Shown piece after piece: positions 54,818 to 64,000 of a stretch of DNA of 64,000 nt; the first letter of the stretch is position 1, and every line of letters begins with the position of its first letter. Source of the stretch: Siderastrea siderea (Eukaryota; Cnidaria; Anthozoa; Scleractinia; Rhizangiidae); NCBI GenBank assembly GCA_964030785.1, contig OZ034970.1, forward strand, positions 17,381,911-17,445,910, written 5' to 3'. The notes beneath the pieces are model-generated. The model made no database searches, was not told the DNA's origin, and saw only the letters and a list, made by a program, of their open reading frames with translations. The translations under genes and the position numbers were made by a program.

Positions 54818-54880
54818 GAACAAGAGAGAAACCAAGAGGTTATTGACTTTCTTAAAAAACAAAATGAAAAGTTGAAAGCA
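54818..54880 (+). CDS. Second 63-nt exon-like segment, coiled-coil
   Basis: CTTAACAG precedes and GTGAGTG follows 63 open bases, reading EQERNQEVIDFLKKQNEKL, phase 0 at both ends. Equal length, equal phase and correct borders in two neighbouring pieces support a real spliced gene or a recent fragment of one. Confidence 0.5.
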
Positions 54881-55019
54881 GTGAGTGTCCTGGTTGATTA
54901 AATTCATAAAGTAAAATTTGTAAGGTGATTGTTCAATAGCTATTGATTAATAGACCAGTAAGTCACATGGGAAATGTTGAGATATTGGTGCAAAGTTGTA
55001 TAGTAGTATAGAACTACCA

Positions 55020-55290
55020 TTCTTCCAGTTAGTAAACGACTAAATGAAGTGTATTGTTTACAATGTACACGGCTTAAGGATAGTCTGACTTGTAAACAGG
55101 CCACCACTGTTCCAGTTAGTAAATGACTAAATGAAGTGTATTGTTTGCAATGTACACGGCTTAAGGAGAGTCTGACTTGTACACTGGTCACCATTGTTCC
55201 ATTACGTATATGACTAGGTTATTGTTTGCACTGTACAGAGCTCGGGATAGCCTGCCTTGTATATCTCATACTGTTCCAGTTGAGTAAGTT
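55020..55290. repeat. 87-bp tandem repeats
   Basis: TTCCAGTTAGTAAA and equivalents recur at 55023, 55110, 55197 and, decayed, about 55273. Each unit contains ATTGTTTGCAATGTACACGGC-like and AGTCTGACTTGTA words (variants). About three units, increasingly diverged to the right. Confidence 0.75.
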
Positions 55291-55961
55291 ACCTAAACGC
55301 AAATTAATTGCTTTGCAATGTACAAAGCTAGATCCTGTTCAAGTAAATACGTTGGATTTTAAAACCGATTACAGTGTCAAATTTCGATGCCTTTTCAAGT
55401 TACTTTATGCTTGCAGTTAAGTAAAGAATGATTGATAATTCCATAAGGCGCGCTATTGCGTCTACATCCGCCTCCACATTTGCCGCAATTTCTTCAGCCG
55501 ATTGTGGAGTCTTGGAGTCGTGCAAAAGATCGAAAATGCCCAGTTCACATGCTGCAAATAGCGCCGTTGTCTCTCGGAAAGCGAAAATTAGATCGTGTAT
55601 TTTATCTGGAATCGATGGAGGAACTGCAATTTTCTTTTCTGGTGTGATCCATAGCTTGGGTGTAAGAAAATATGCGGATCAGCTGTGGAAAAAGAACCAC
55701 CTCAGTCTAGTTAAGTTCCTCACAAGGGCGATTTGATGTTAGTCTACACTTTTTGCGTTCAGCGGTTGTTGTTTGAGTATAATTATTAAAAGTGGCAGCT
55801 AGAGGCTGTGCGTACGAAAATAAACAAGGTACGTGCAGTGTAAGTATATAAATAGAAATAGCAGGTCTTTCACCAGTACTCATTCGAAATAGTATTTTTA
55901 AGGGGTGGGTTTGTTTTAGGGTAGTCCATGGACTGGGGGTCAGTTTTTTGTCCACCACTGG
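55291..55961. other. No gene recognised
   Basis: Overlapping frames at 55428-55736 have no recognised motif. The stretch may belong to the 5' part of the recombinase remains that follow. Confidence 0.35.
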
Positions 55962-56640
55962 TTGTCTGTAACCCTTTACCGGTGTCGACGAGGTTGCGAA
56001 GGTCAGCGTTTACTTCGCCGTGACAGCTTCCACTTTGTGAAGGATGCAGAAGGGAACGACTACATAATCACGACCCATCATGAGTTAACAAAGAATCTAC
56101 GGGGGGGATTTTGTGAGAAAGCCAAACCCGCTTATACAGCACTGGCTAGGATGGCGATGCATTTTGGTGCTTCAAATTATACATCAACATGCTCAATCCA
56201 CAGCAAGAAGCCTATTTCCTGAAGCCCAAATGCGGAGACAAAATTTCAGTTTTCAGATTCTGTGTGGTTTGATTACAAATCCCTCGGTGTCGACCGACTG
56301 GCCAAGATCATGAGAACAAACCACTGTGTACGAGGAACCGCCATCACACTCTGGTCAGATTTGTGCGTTCCAGCGCGACACATCATGAGTTTTTCGTTTC
56401 ATAGTAACGAGCATAGCTTGGCAAGTTATAACAGGTGACCTTCAACCAACCATCCAAAACGACCAAGCTCCAGTGGCGAATGCACATGGCCAAATCACGA
56501 GTTTTGTACCAGCAGCTGCTCGACCCTACATTGCACCGTCAACGTCGGTCTCTCTGATGGCTCCAAATGCCTCTCTTGGTGGAATTTTTAACTCCTGTAA
56601 TATCGGGCAAGCCCAGGTGTTTATGTTACCGCAAAATGGT
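55962..56640 (+). pseudogene. DUF3504 (Crypton-type) tyrosine recombinase remnant
   Basis: Pieces in order: DAEGNDYIITTHHELTKNLRGG (about 56043-56108), VWFDYKSLGVDRLAKIMR, then TNHCVRGTAITLW (the catalytic H-x-x-R box), RHIMSFSFHSNEHSLASYNR (with the Tyr), and a tail with GGIFNSCNIGQAQVFML. This is the C-terminal half of a DUF3504 recombinase of the QRICH1/ZMYM-like type. It has several frame breaks and the usual GH of the GHxN box reads FH. It is distinct from the gene at 58617-59885. Confidence 0.7.
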
Positions 56641-57147
56641 GAAATTATCCCAAAACTTATACTTGGGAAAAAGTTGACTTTCATACAAAATCCATGCAGT
56701 ATCCATCCTTATCACCAACATGGAAATTTAGCAATTTTTCCAGTATTATCGAGGAAACCTGTACCAATCCATCAAAGCACCTGCCACTGAACAAGACATT
56801 CATTCTCCTTCTTGATGGGGGGTAGCCGGCTTATCATCTATCATGAAGATGACACACCTTTTGTTCTTTACTGCAATGGCAACACCACGGGGAGGTTGAT
56901 TGCTCCTGGTGCCACTACCAGCTATGGAGAGGCAGAAAAACATTTTTTCCTTTGGTATGATCCTTCACCACAGGTAGCGAAGAAGTTGGCAATTGAGTCC
57001 GATGCAAACACCATCTTGAAGTCGATTCTACCACCCATGAGAGTTATTGTGGCGGAAAAGTTTCCAAACTTTATGTTCTTGCTCCTTCTAAAGGGGATCG
57101 GAAGGAATTTGTTTCCTGTGACATGTGCATGTAAGTGTGTACTGTGA
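56641..57147 (+). pseudogene. Exon-like segment, copy B, unknown gene
   Basis: It is the partner of 43220-43770. From 56812 it reads GGSRLIIYHEDDTPFVLYCN, NTTGRLIAPGATTSYGEAEK and WYDPSPQVAKKLAIESDANT without interruption, better preserved than in copy A. The C-terminal APSKGDRKEFVSCDMCM lies in another frame. Not recognised. Confidence 0.45.
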
Positions 57148-57534
57148 ACGCAACGTCAGTCATCCGTTTCCCATTTTTAGTATCCAGTTGAGACAGTTGT
57201 TTTTCACCTATTGGATATGGGATGTGGTGACTACGTTGAGATAAGATAACACAAGATAAGATAATTTATTTAACGTCGAGAACACAGGGAGTGGGAGTCT
57301 GTGCATAACATGAGTCCTGCATTTTAACAAAGGTTTTAATGTCCTCGGTGGGTGCACTAACATACCCACCACTATTTAACCTGTACCCAACGTTCCAGCA
57401 GTAATAAGAGATGCATAAATACAGATATGTAAAGAAGCATGTAAGCAGAGGTTTGGAAAAGGTGTTAAAAGTGGCTCTTTAGGACATCACCAACACTGAC
57501 CCAATTACCAAACCACTATAATAAAGGAAACAAT
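57148..57534. other. Copy B non-coding stretch
   Basis: It aligns to copy A 43770-44150. Nothing coding seen. Confidence 0.45.
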
Positions 57535-58057
57535 CGAAAACCTAAACGAGTCACTTCCAAGTACAACAGAAACCTTTACAGAGGACAAAAGAGAATCATC
57601 AAACAGAACAAGTGGCAAATGAATGGCACTGGTGTGTCTGTAGGACCTTCAAAGTAGATGTATGCATTGTACTTGTATCTGATTTGGATACAAACCACAA
57701 AAACCGTTCAACGTATCAACACCATCAGCAAAGTTAAAGAACCGGACAATAAGTCAAGAGCAATAAACCTTTTTTATTCATATAGGATATTTTCTTTCGA
57801 AAACCTAAACGAGTCACTTCCAAGTACAACAGAAACCTTTACAGAGGACAAAGGAGAATCATCAAACAGAACAAGTAGCAAATGAATGGCGCTGGTGTGT
57901 CTGTTGCAGGACCTTCAAAGTACATGTATGCATTGTACTTGTATATGATTTGGATACAAACCACAAAGACCGTTCAACGGATCAACACCATCAGCAAGGT
58001 TAAAGAACCGGACAATAAGTCAACAGCAATGAACCTTTTTTATTCGTATAGGATGTT
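57535..58057. repeat. 261-bp tandem duplication specific to copy B
   Basis: The word GAAAACCTAAACGAGTCACTTCC starts near 57536 and again near 57798, and both are followed by the same text through TTTATTCATATAGGAT or TTTATTCGTATAGGAT. Copy A has this block once (about 44150-44400), so the duplication happened in copy B after the segments separated, or was lost in A. Confidence 0.75.
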
Positions 58058-58616
58058 TTCTTACTGGTGGCTCTTCAAACTCACATGGCAACACTGGTAT
58101 TTTAATTGACAGGTTTCCTGGATCTGTTTTTGCAAGGAATGCAAAAACGTGTACTGCAGCAGTTGTAAATGCGTGTGCGTATTTGCAATAGTAGATTTAT
58201 TTACAGTCAACGCGCTTCACGCATGAACGCTCAACTTCAAATATTCATCGATTAGTTCCTTCTTTGGTTTCTTTCTTCAAAACTTTAGCGATTCTTTGAA
58301 ACTTAGATTCTTTATTCGAAACATTAATTTAGTTACTGGAAATTTTTTTGGTAATTATATAGCTGATTAGTTATTCCAATATTGTCAGCCCAAGTATTAT
58401 CCTTTAATTTGTGAGAACTGTCCAATTAAGGATTAATTTTGGATAGTTTCAATAAGGATTTTCAGTTAAAATACACAAGCTGTCCAATTTAAGAAAAACA
58501 GGACAGTTCATCTGAACCAGTCAAATCCAAGAAAAAAACAATAGTCAGAGAAACCGGCCAATCAACACAAAGCATAGCGTCAGCACTGTAAATGGGACGT
58601 ATTGTCGCATTGGTAG

Positions 58617-59885
58617 TTGACAATGGCGGAATTTAGTGAAGATTTGCCAATTTTTTCCATTTCTCATAATCTATTCAGCAATAGTAACGCAAATGAGATA
58701 TTTCCTACGTTGCCAGAAGAGGAGCTTGCTAACCTTAGAAGCAAAAACCAAAACCAAAACACCTCAAAGAGTACAAAAACTTGGCTCAAGGTGTTCAACG
58801 AGTGGAGAGTGCAGCGTAACGAAACAAGACAGAAGATATCCCTCGCCAAGAGCTAGATGCAATTTTTTGACGTTTTTATTGCTGAAATTCGAAAAAAAGA
58901 CGGTGACGAATACGAACCAGAAAGCCTGGCACTCATGCAATGCTCGTTGGACCGCCATTTGAAAAACTGTGGCCAAACCTACAGTATTTTGTGCGATCGT
59001 GAATTTGCAAATTCGAGGCAACAGCTTGAGCCGAAAGCAAGAGAATTAAGAGTGAGGGGTTACGGAAATCGAAAAAAAGCCTCTCGTGCTTTAAGTGAAG
59101 CAGACGAAGAATTCCTCTGGCAGTCAGGTCAGCTTGGTAAACATTCTGCTCAAGAATTAGTCAATGTAAACTTTAAAAATGTCACTGAACACTTTGGCCT
59201 CCGAGGGAGGCAAGAGCACTATTCAATGATGGTGGAAGATTTCAACATCATAACCAGTCCTGACAGTGCTGTCAAATACGTAACTTTTAAAGAAGGACCT
59301 ACCAAAACGAGACAAAGGAGGGCTCAGGATTGGACACAGGGCTGTACAACCTAAAATGTTTGCGACTGGGGCGAGAGATGCCCTGTAATGCTTTTCGAAG
59401 AAATGCTAGCTAGACGTCCACCAGAAATGAAGGACAGTGGCCCATTCTACCTGACAACTATTTCAAAACCAAAGAGCCAAGTATTGTTTAGCAAACAGCG
59501 AATGGGTGAACACAAAATTGGACAGCGTATGAAAGACATGGCTGTCAAGTCTGGTTTAACTGCTGCCACTGGTAAGAAAATTACCAACCATTCGAGCAGA
59601 AAAAGATGTGAACAAAAACTAAAGAATGCTGGTGTTGCAACAGACAAAATCATTGATGTTACTGGACACCAAAATGTCCTCAGCCTAAACTCATACGAAG
59701 GGTATGATGAGAATCAGGCAAGGGAACTGTCAAATGTAATCGGTGGATGCAAGCAAAAAAGTGATGTTCAAAAACAAACAGCAGCCCCATTAAACAGAGA
59801 CTACCTCTTCAAGCTAGTACTACCAGCAACAACTACAGCACTATCAACAACTTTACAGGTACAGGAAATTTCCTGGCGGGTTTAA
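58617..59885 (+). pseudogene. Crypton-type tyrosine recombinase (DUF3504), fuller copy
   Basis: N-terminal MAEFSEDLPIFSISHNLFSN and TWLKVFNEWRVQRNE are followed, after a frame break near 58830, by ESLALMQCSLDRHLKNCGQ, ALSEADEEFLWQSGQLG and YVTFKEGPTKTRQ. After another near 59340 come SGPFYLTTISKPKSQVLFSK and the catalytic region: NHSSRKR (H-x-x-R), GHQN and NSYEGYDE (Tyr). The order equals DUF3504. It would catalyse Crypton strand exchange. Two frame breaks in this copy; the catalytic residues R, H and Y are in place. Confidence 0.8.
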
Positions 59886-60282
59886 TGGGTTATCTGGTCC
59901 ATCAAATATGCCAATGCCATCTTACCAAAGCACATGTACAGAGCCTCAACGTTCATGGAAAAGGATCAGAGCATCTATACTTTCAGACTCAGATCTTATT
60001 GTAGTTTTCCCCATCCATATTGTATGTGTTATTTCTATACACTATAACATTCTTCATGGATATTTTGAAAATAATATTATTGTAAATAATAACATTCTTC
60101 GATTTTTTACACCTTTGAAATTTACAGTATTCCCTTTTTCATTATATTATTATTCTATGTGATTGTGGCATTCCATTTTAAATATTTCGGTAATACAAGT
60201 CTCAACATTTCAGTCTCCCTTTCTTCAAGGATAATAGTTTTGCTGACATTGCTGGATTAACCAACTAACTATATAATTAATA
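59886..60282. other. AT-rich non-coding stretch
   Basis: Nothing coding or structured beyond AT-rich runs was seen after the recombinase frame. Confidence 0.4.
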
Positions 60283-60438
60283 AGTAAGAGGACTACATGC
60301 TTGTCCAATTTGGAAATAATTGGATTCAAAAAATTCCTCTGACAGCCAAATTGGCCTATGGTCTCGTCCAATTTTGGCTATCCTCGGAATTTTTTTCATC
60401 CAATTATTTCCAAATTGGACAGCATGTAGTCCTACTAC
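60283..60438. mobile_element. Fold-back MITE-like hairpin
   Basis: The arms GTAAGAGGACTACATGC and, inverted, GTAGTAGGACTACATGC enclose a second nested pair (TTGTCCAATTTGGAAATAAT and its inverse) and a third (AAAAAATTCC...CCAAATTGG). The whole 156 bp folds into one long hairpin. No coding capacity. Confidence 0.75.
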
Positions 60439-61324
60439 ATATACTAACATCGTAATAATAATTCAAACTTTCCGAACAGGAACTGAAAAGCTAGTTTTTG
60501 TACCGCATTAAATAAATTAGCTCAGTTTTCCGGTATGTCACGCGTGAAATGTTTATCGTTTTCAAGCCCGGCCCAAAGAATGGCGAGAACATAAAGCCGA
60601 CAAAAACAACCCGTGAAGAGAAAATCGACAACAGTAATTAGAAAGAAAATCCAAAGGAGTCACTAATTTTAACAAGTTTATTCTTTGGCTGGGGGTCTCG
60701 TGGCTTAATCTTAAACCCGCAGAAAATATAAATAACAACCGCACAATTTTATACAGGTAACGGTTTTCGCCGCGGTGCACATAGGTTTGCACATGATGGG
60801 AACATAAGTTCAGGTTTCCTAACTCCAAGTGGCAAGAAATTCGCTTGGGGGCTTTCACTATCCTGGAAAACCTTTGCCTTCTAATGCAGGCAATGAGTTA
60901 ACTTTTGCCTTCTAATGCAAGGAACGAAATCATCAACTTTTTCAATACTGGATGGGGGTTGTCAGATATTTCACAGAACACGATAGTGACAAAAGGAGCT
61001 GTTCATAAAATCGTCCGACACTATTCAGTCCACGTGACGACTCAACCATTTTCTTGTGGAGGAAAAGATCCTTGATAACGGATGGCATCCCTTAAGGACT
61101 TGATTAGTACTTCTTCCAAGTGCGCCATGTTGACGATTTCTGATGTTACGTCTGCACTTTCGAAGAATTGATTTCGTTAATCGAAAAGAATACGTTAATC
61201 CAATTAAAGAAATTGTAAACGTAAGTTTTAAAGCGTAATTTTGTGACGTACTTTAATACGAAAATTCAAATGTACAACCGTTAAGGCTCATTTGCAACTG
61301 AAGATGACATGAGAATGTCGAAAC
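60439..61324. other. No gene recognised
   Basis: No supported gene. The last 100 bp (GAAGATGACATGAGAATGTC) look like the 5' terminal region of the Penelope-like element that follows. Confidence 0.4.
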
Positions 61325-61657
61325 ATGTTTTGTAAATTGAAAACTGTTGTTTCTTTATTGAGAGTTATCGTCACTCTGCTGTCTTTACGTCCGTTTGGAA
61401 ATATTATCCACGACATAGCAGAAAGATATGAGAAGAAAGTCAGCATCTCTGACCTTCGTAAGTTTGAGAAGACTTCGATCAAAGTAAGCAAAGCTGAGTT
61501 GGATTTGAATTTTCTCAGAAATTGTCTATCCTTCAATGTGTTTCCGGAGTTCATCTGTTTTCAACTGCCAAATACAAGCAAACATGAAACATTATTATTC
61601 GAAAACGTCTATTACGAAGTGCAATCGCCAAACGAAGAAAGGAACTCTGTAAGTTAA
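61325..61657 (+). pseudogene. Penelope-like element, N-terminal fragment
   Basis: The frame has RYEKKVSISDLRKFEKTSIKV, SKAELDLNFLRNCLSFNVFPEF and LPNTSKHETLLFENVYYEV. A short K-rich helix followed by DLxFLxxCxxxNVxPxF is the N-terminal motif of many Penelope-like reverse transcriptases. The RT itself resumes at about 62790 in the same orientation, with 1.1 kb of other DNA between. Confidence 0.6.
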
Positions 61658-62240
61658 CCATTGTAAGGGACAAGTTGGAGGAGCATATCAACGGCATTGT
61701 CAGCAACATTGATCGATACATCCTCCATCGAACTACAAAGAACAAGAAAAGCCCCAGGGGCATTGGACCCCGCCGTTTTTCCCCTCCCTTCGGGGTGCAA
61801 AATACATTACGGTCACTCAAGATGTGAGCCCAAGTGGTGTGCATTTTTGAAGTTGGTGATTTATCTTACCATAGACGTGTTTGTTGCCATCTACCCCCCC
61901 CCCCCCCATCCTCTCTGCACCCTTCTCCTTGTGACAACATGAATCCCTAATAGTATGAACACCTTTCCCATCCCTCATTCCTTGGTGATCCACCTGCTCT
62001 GGCACTCGCGAAGAAGAACGTGACGAAATAGTTTTGACCATAGCGTGACTCAGTTTACGTCACGTTTCTTTTTTAAACCAACTGACATCTCAGCGTAATT
62101 CTAAATGACAAGGGCACAGAAATTTAAATAGATTTATTGATAAAGAAAAAATTATCCGAAAGTCTAAAGGGAACGGTTATCTCCTGAAAAAGAAAACGTA
62201 AAAGTCTACTTTTAGGCCATGATTCGGTGAACGCTTTGGC
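61658..62240. other. Insert or spacer within the Penelope-like element
   Basis: A C homopolymer of about 15 bases lies at 61892-61906. Remains of a frame (RDKLEEHINGIVSNIDRYIL) follow the N-terminal piece to about 61740. No domain beyond this was recognised. Confidence 0.4.
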
Positions 62241-62700
62241 GAAAGCAAGGGACTTCCCCGAATCGGTTTCTGTGTTTCAGTGATGTAATCGTTACGTGCC
62301 AGGGCAAGTTAGGCGAATTCATGCAAGCTTCAAAGCTCCCTAGCATTTTCGTTTTTGCTCTCATCGAAAAGAAGTCAGCTCCATTGAATTTCTTGTACTT
62401 TTCTACACAACTTTCCCTAAAGATTTTGGCGAAGCAAAGCAAAACTGCCAAAAAAATGCTTGCATTTGACTGTTGAATTATTCAACTTCGCGAAAGCAAG
62501 GGACTTCCCTGAATCGGCTTCTGTGTTTCAGTGATGTAATGTTTACGTGCCAGGACAAGTTAGGCGAATTCATGCCAGCTTCGAAGCTCGCTAGCACCTT
62601 CGTTCTTGCTTTCATCGAAAGGGTTTTTATCCCATTAAATCGCCAGTAATTTTCTACACCAACTATCATGAAAATTCTGGCGAATAAACTCTAAACGAAC
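62241..62700. repeat. Two tandem units of about 251 bp
   Basis: GAAAGCAAGGGACTTCCC starts at 62241 and at 62492. Both are followed by GAATCGG, TTCTGTGTTTCAGTGATGTAAT and TTAGGCGAATTCATGC, then diverge slightly. The pair lies inside the gap of the Penelope-like coding sequence. Confidence 0.8.
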
Positions 62701-62789
62701 GAAAATTACCGGTAAGTATTGTTTTGACCGAGCGAAGGTCTGGGGCAAGTGACCACCAAAAAAAAAACAAAAAAAAACGGGTATTACTA

Positions 62790-64000
62790 GACCCCGTCCT
62801 GACGGCGGGGTAACAATGTCAAGAAGGCTGTTAAACGTGTTATCGCCACCCACGAGAAGAAACTTAAGAACTTAACGCGAAACACCGTTCTTCCATTTTT
62901 CCCAACGGAGACAGTCACCAACCTCTCCTCGCACCATCTCACGTCCGAACAAGTTGAAATACTTATACACGGTCTGTCGCGTTCTATTTGTCCCCACACC
63001 ATCAGCAGAACGGATGTGTTTTCTTGTTTTGAACTGATTAATTGCACCATGGTCAGAAATCTAATCGACAGGAAGCAAAAGGGAAAACTGGTCGCTGATC
63101 TCTCTCGTCTTGCCCATTCGTATGTTTCTTCACACCAACCTTCCGCAGCGGACTTAAGGAAATTCAGGATATTAAGGGACCTACTAAAGCCTGACAAAGG
63201 AAATGGCATAGTTGTCATGGACAGGAACGCTTACGAACATGGTATTTTTAGCATTATCAGTGACACTTCTAAGTTTAAGGCTATTGATAACGATCCCACA
63301 TTACAAAGGGAGGGCAAATTACAACGCTTTCTAAGAGCACTTAAAAATAAGGGTCACTTAGATAAAAATACCTATGATAGTATTTATCCAGTTGGTTCTC
63401 AACCAGCTAGGTTCTATGGGCTTCATAAAATGCACAAGGCGCGGCAGCCTAATTCAACACCTCCAGTTCGACCCATAGTATCTTCAATAGGCACAATTAC
63501 AATTTATCAAAATTCCTTTGCAATCTTTTAGAACCTCATGTCCCCGTGACTACAATGTCCGCGACACGTTTTCTTTTGTACAGGAAATCAACCAGTTATC
63601 AATCTCTGGGAAGTTTATGGTTTCTTTTGATGTTGAGAGTTTCTTCACTAGTATACCTCTTGATGACTGCATTGATCTGGCGATCAAATACAATTTATCA
63701 GGGTAATCCTGGACTTAAGATAAGTCCCACTGACCTTAAAACCCTTTTCTCCTTCGCAACAGCAGAGACCCGTTTCCTATTTAAAGGTGTGTTTTATGAT
63801 CAAATAGATGGGGTTGCCATGGGTTCCCCCCTTGCTCCAGTCCTTGCAAACCTCTTTATGGGACATTGGGAAAAAACTGGTTAGATAACTATTCATCTTC
63901 TCAAGTTCTGTTCTTTAGACGCTATGTTGATGACACGTTTTGTTTGTTCAATAACGAGGAAGACGCGCTCATGTTCTTTGATTATATCAATGCCAGGCAC
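62790..64000 (+). pseudogene. Penelope-like reverse transcriptase, runs off the window
   Basis: Coding begins with KRVIATHEKKLKNLTRNTVLPF, SSHHLTSEQVEILIHGLSRS and DVFSCFELINCTMVRNL, then LKPDKGNGIVVMDRNAYEHG (RT1), RFYGLHKMHK and PPVRPIVSSIG (RT2), SFDVESFFTSIPLDD (catalytic Asp, RT3), GVAMGSPLAPVLANLFM (RT4) and RRYVDDTFCLF (RT5). All are diagnostic for Penelope-like elements. Frame breaks occur near 63500, 63700 and 63885. A GIY-YIG endonuclease, if present, would lie beyond the edge. Confidence 0.9.

Larger units (their letters stand above)
46709..59060. repeat. Duplicated segment, copy B, enlarged by insertions
   Basis: It starts GAGTTGTTACATATGACTATGACG and follows copy A in order. It is longer because of a BEL/Pao element (47392-53732), a 2.4-kb stretch with no match in A (about 54215-56630), and a 261-bp tandem duplication (57535-58057). 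It retains the fuller Crypton-type gene. Confidence 0.85.

Noticed and set aside
63546..63884. 112-codon frame as an independent gene
   Set aside because: Only its second half (SPTDLKTLF, GVAMGSPLAP) is RT sequence; the first half is a wrong-frame reading of the same Penelope-like gene.

Overview
The window is repeat-dense eukaryotic DNA, most likely from an invertebrate animal and plausibly a cnidarian (stony coral or sea anemone). This host call is an inference from the mix of elements (Polinton/Maverick, BEL/Pao, L2/CR1-like and L1-like LINEs, Penelope-like element, Crypton-type DUF3504 recombinases, an IS3EU-like integrase-core DNA transposon, tRNA-headed SINEs). No confident, intact, conserved host gene is present. 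A few splice-site-flanked exon-like pieces are.

Layout. 1-6840: mostly featureless, with one candidate non-autonomous DNA transposon (1345-2692) and a tandem pair of tRNA-headed SINEs (4955-5431). 6854-7471 and 24371-26922: an L2/CR1-like LINE with a 2A-like NPGP motif, split in its endonuclease by a 16.9-kb Polinton. 7472-24370: the Polinton, with 182-bp palindromic ends and virus-type genes for capsid proteins, packaging ATPase, maturation protease, a zinc-ribbon/phospholipase-like protein, integrase and protein-primed DNA polymerase, plus a collagen-like fibre protein. 27850-31140: minus-strand remains of an L1-like LINE and of an unnamed mobile-element protein family. 32290-41460: an L1-like LINE split by a 7.9-kb transposon (33284-41158) with about 420-bp inverted repeats and a perfect 6-bp target duplication. 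It carries a spliced integrase-core transposase gene and a convergent spliced RING-finger gene. 41462-59070: two diverged copies of one segment. Copy B contains a 6.3-kb BEL/Pao element, and copy A preserves the matching empty site. Both copies carry a Crypton-type recombinase (DUF3504), truncated in A and longer in B. 61325-64000: a Penelope-like element running off the window edge.

Working together. In the Polinton the left half holds structural genes (fibre and ATPase leftward; acidic PPxY protein, penton, MCP, lytic-type proteins, protease and phospholipase rightward). The right half holds integrase (rightward) facing polymerase (leftward). Two gene pairs overlap as TAATG. The element is damaged: four in-frame stops in penton, integrase and polymerase, an 11-bp duplication in the polymerase, and several one-base frame breaks, mostly at A/T homopolymers, so part of the damage could be assembly error. 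In the IS3EU-like element the RING gene and the transposase gene converge and are both bounded by the same inverted repeats, so they move as a unit.
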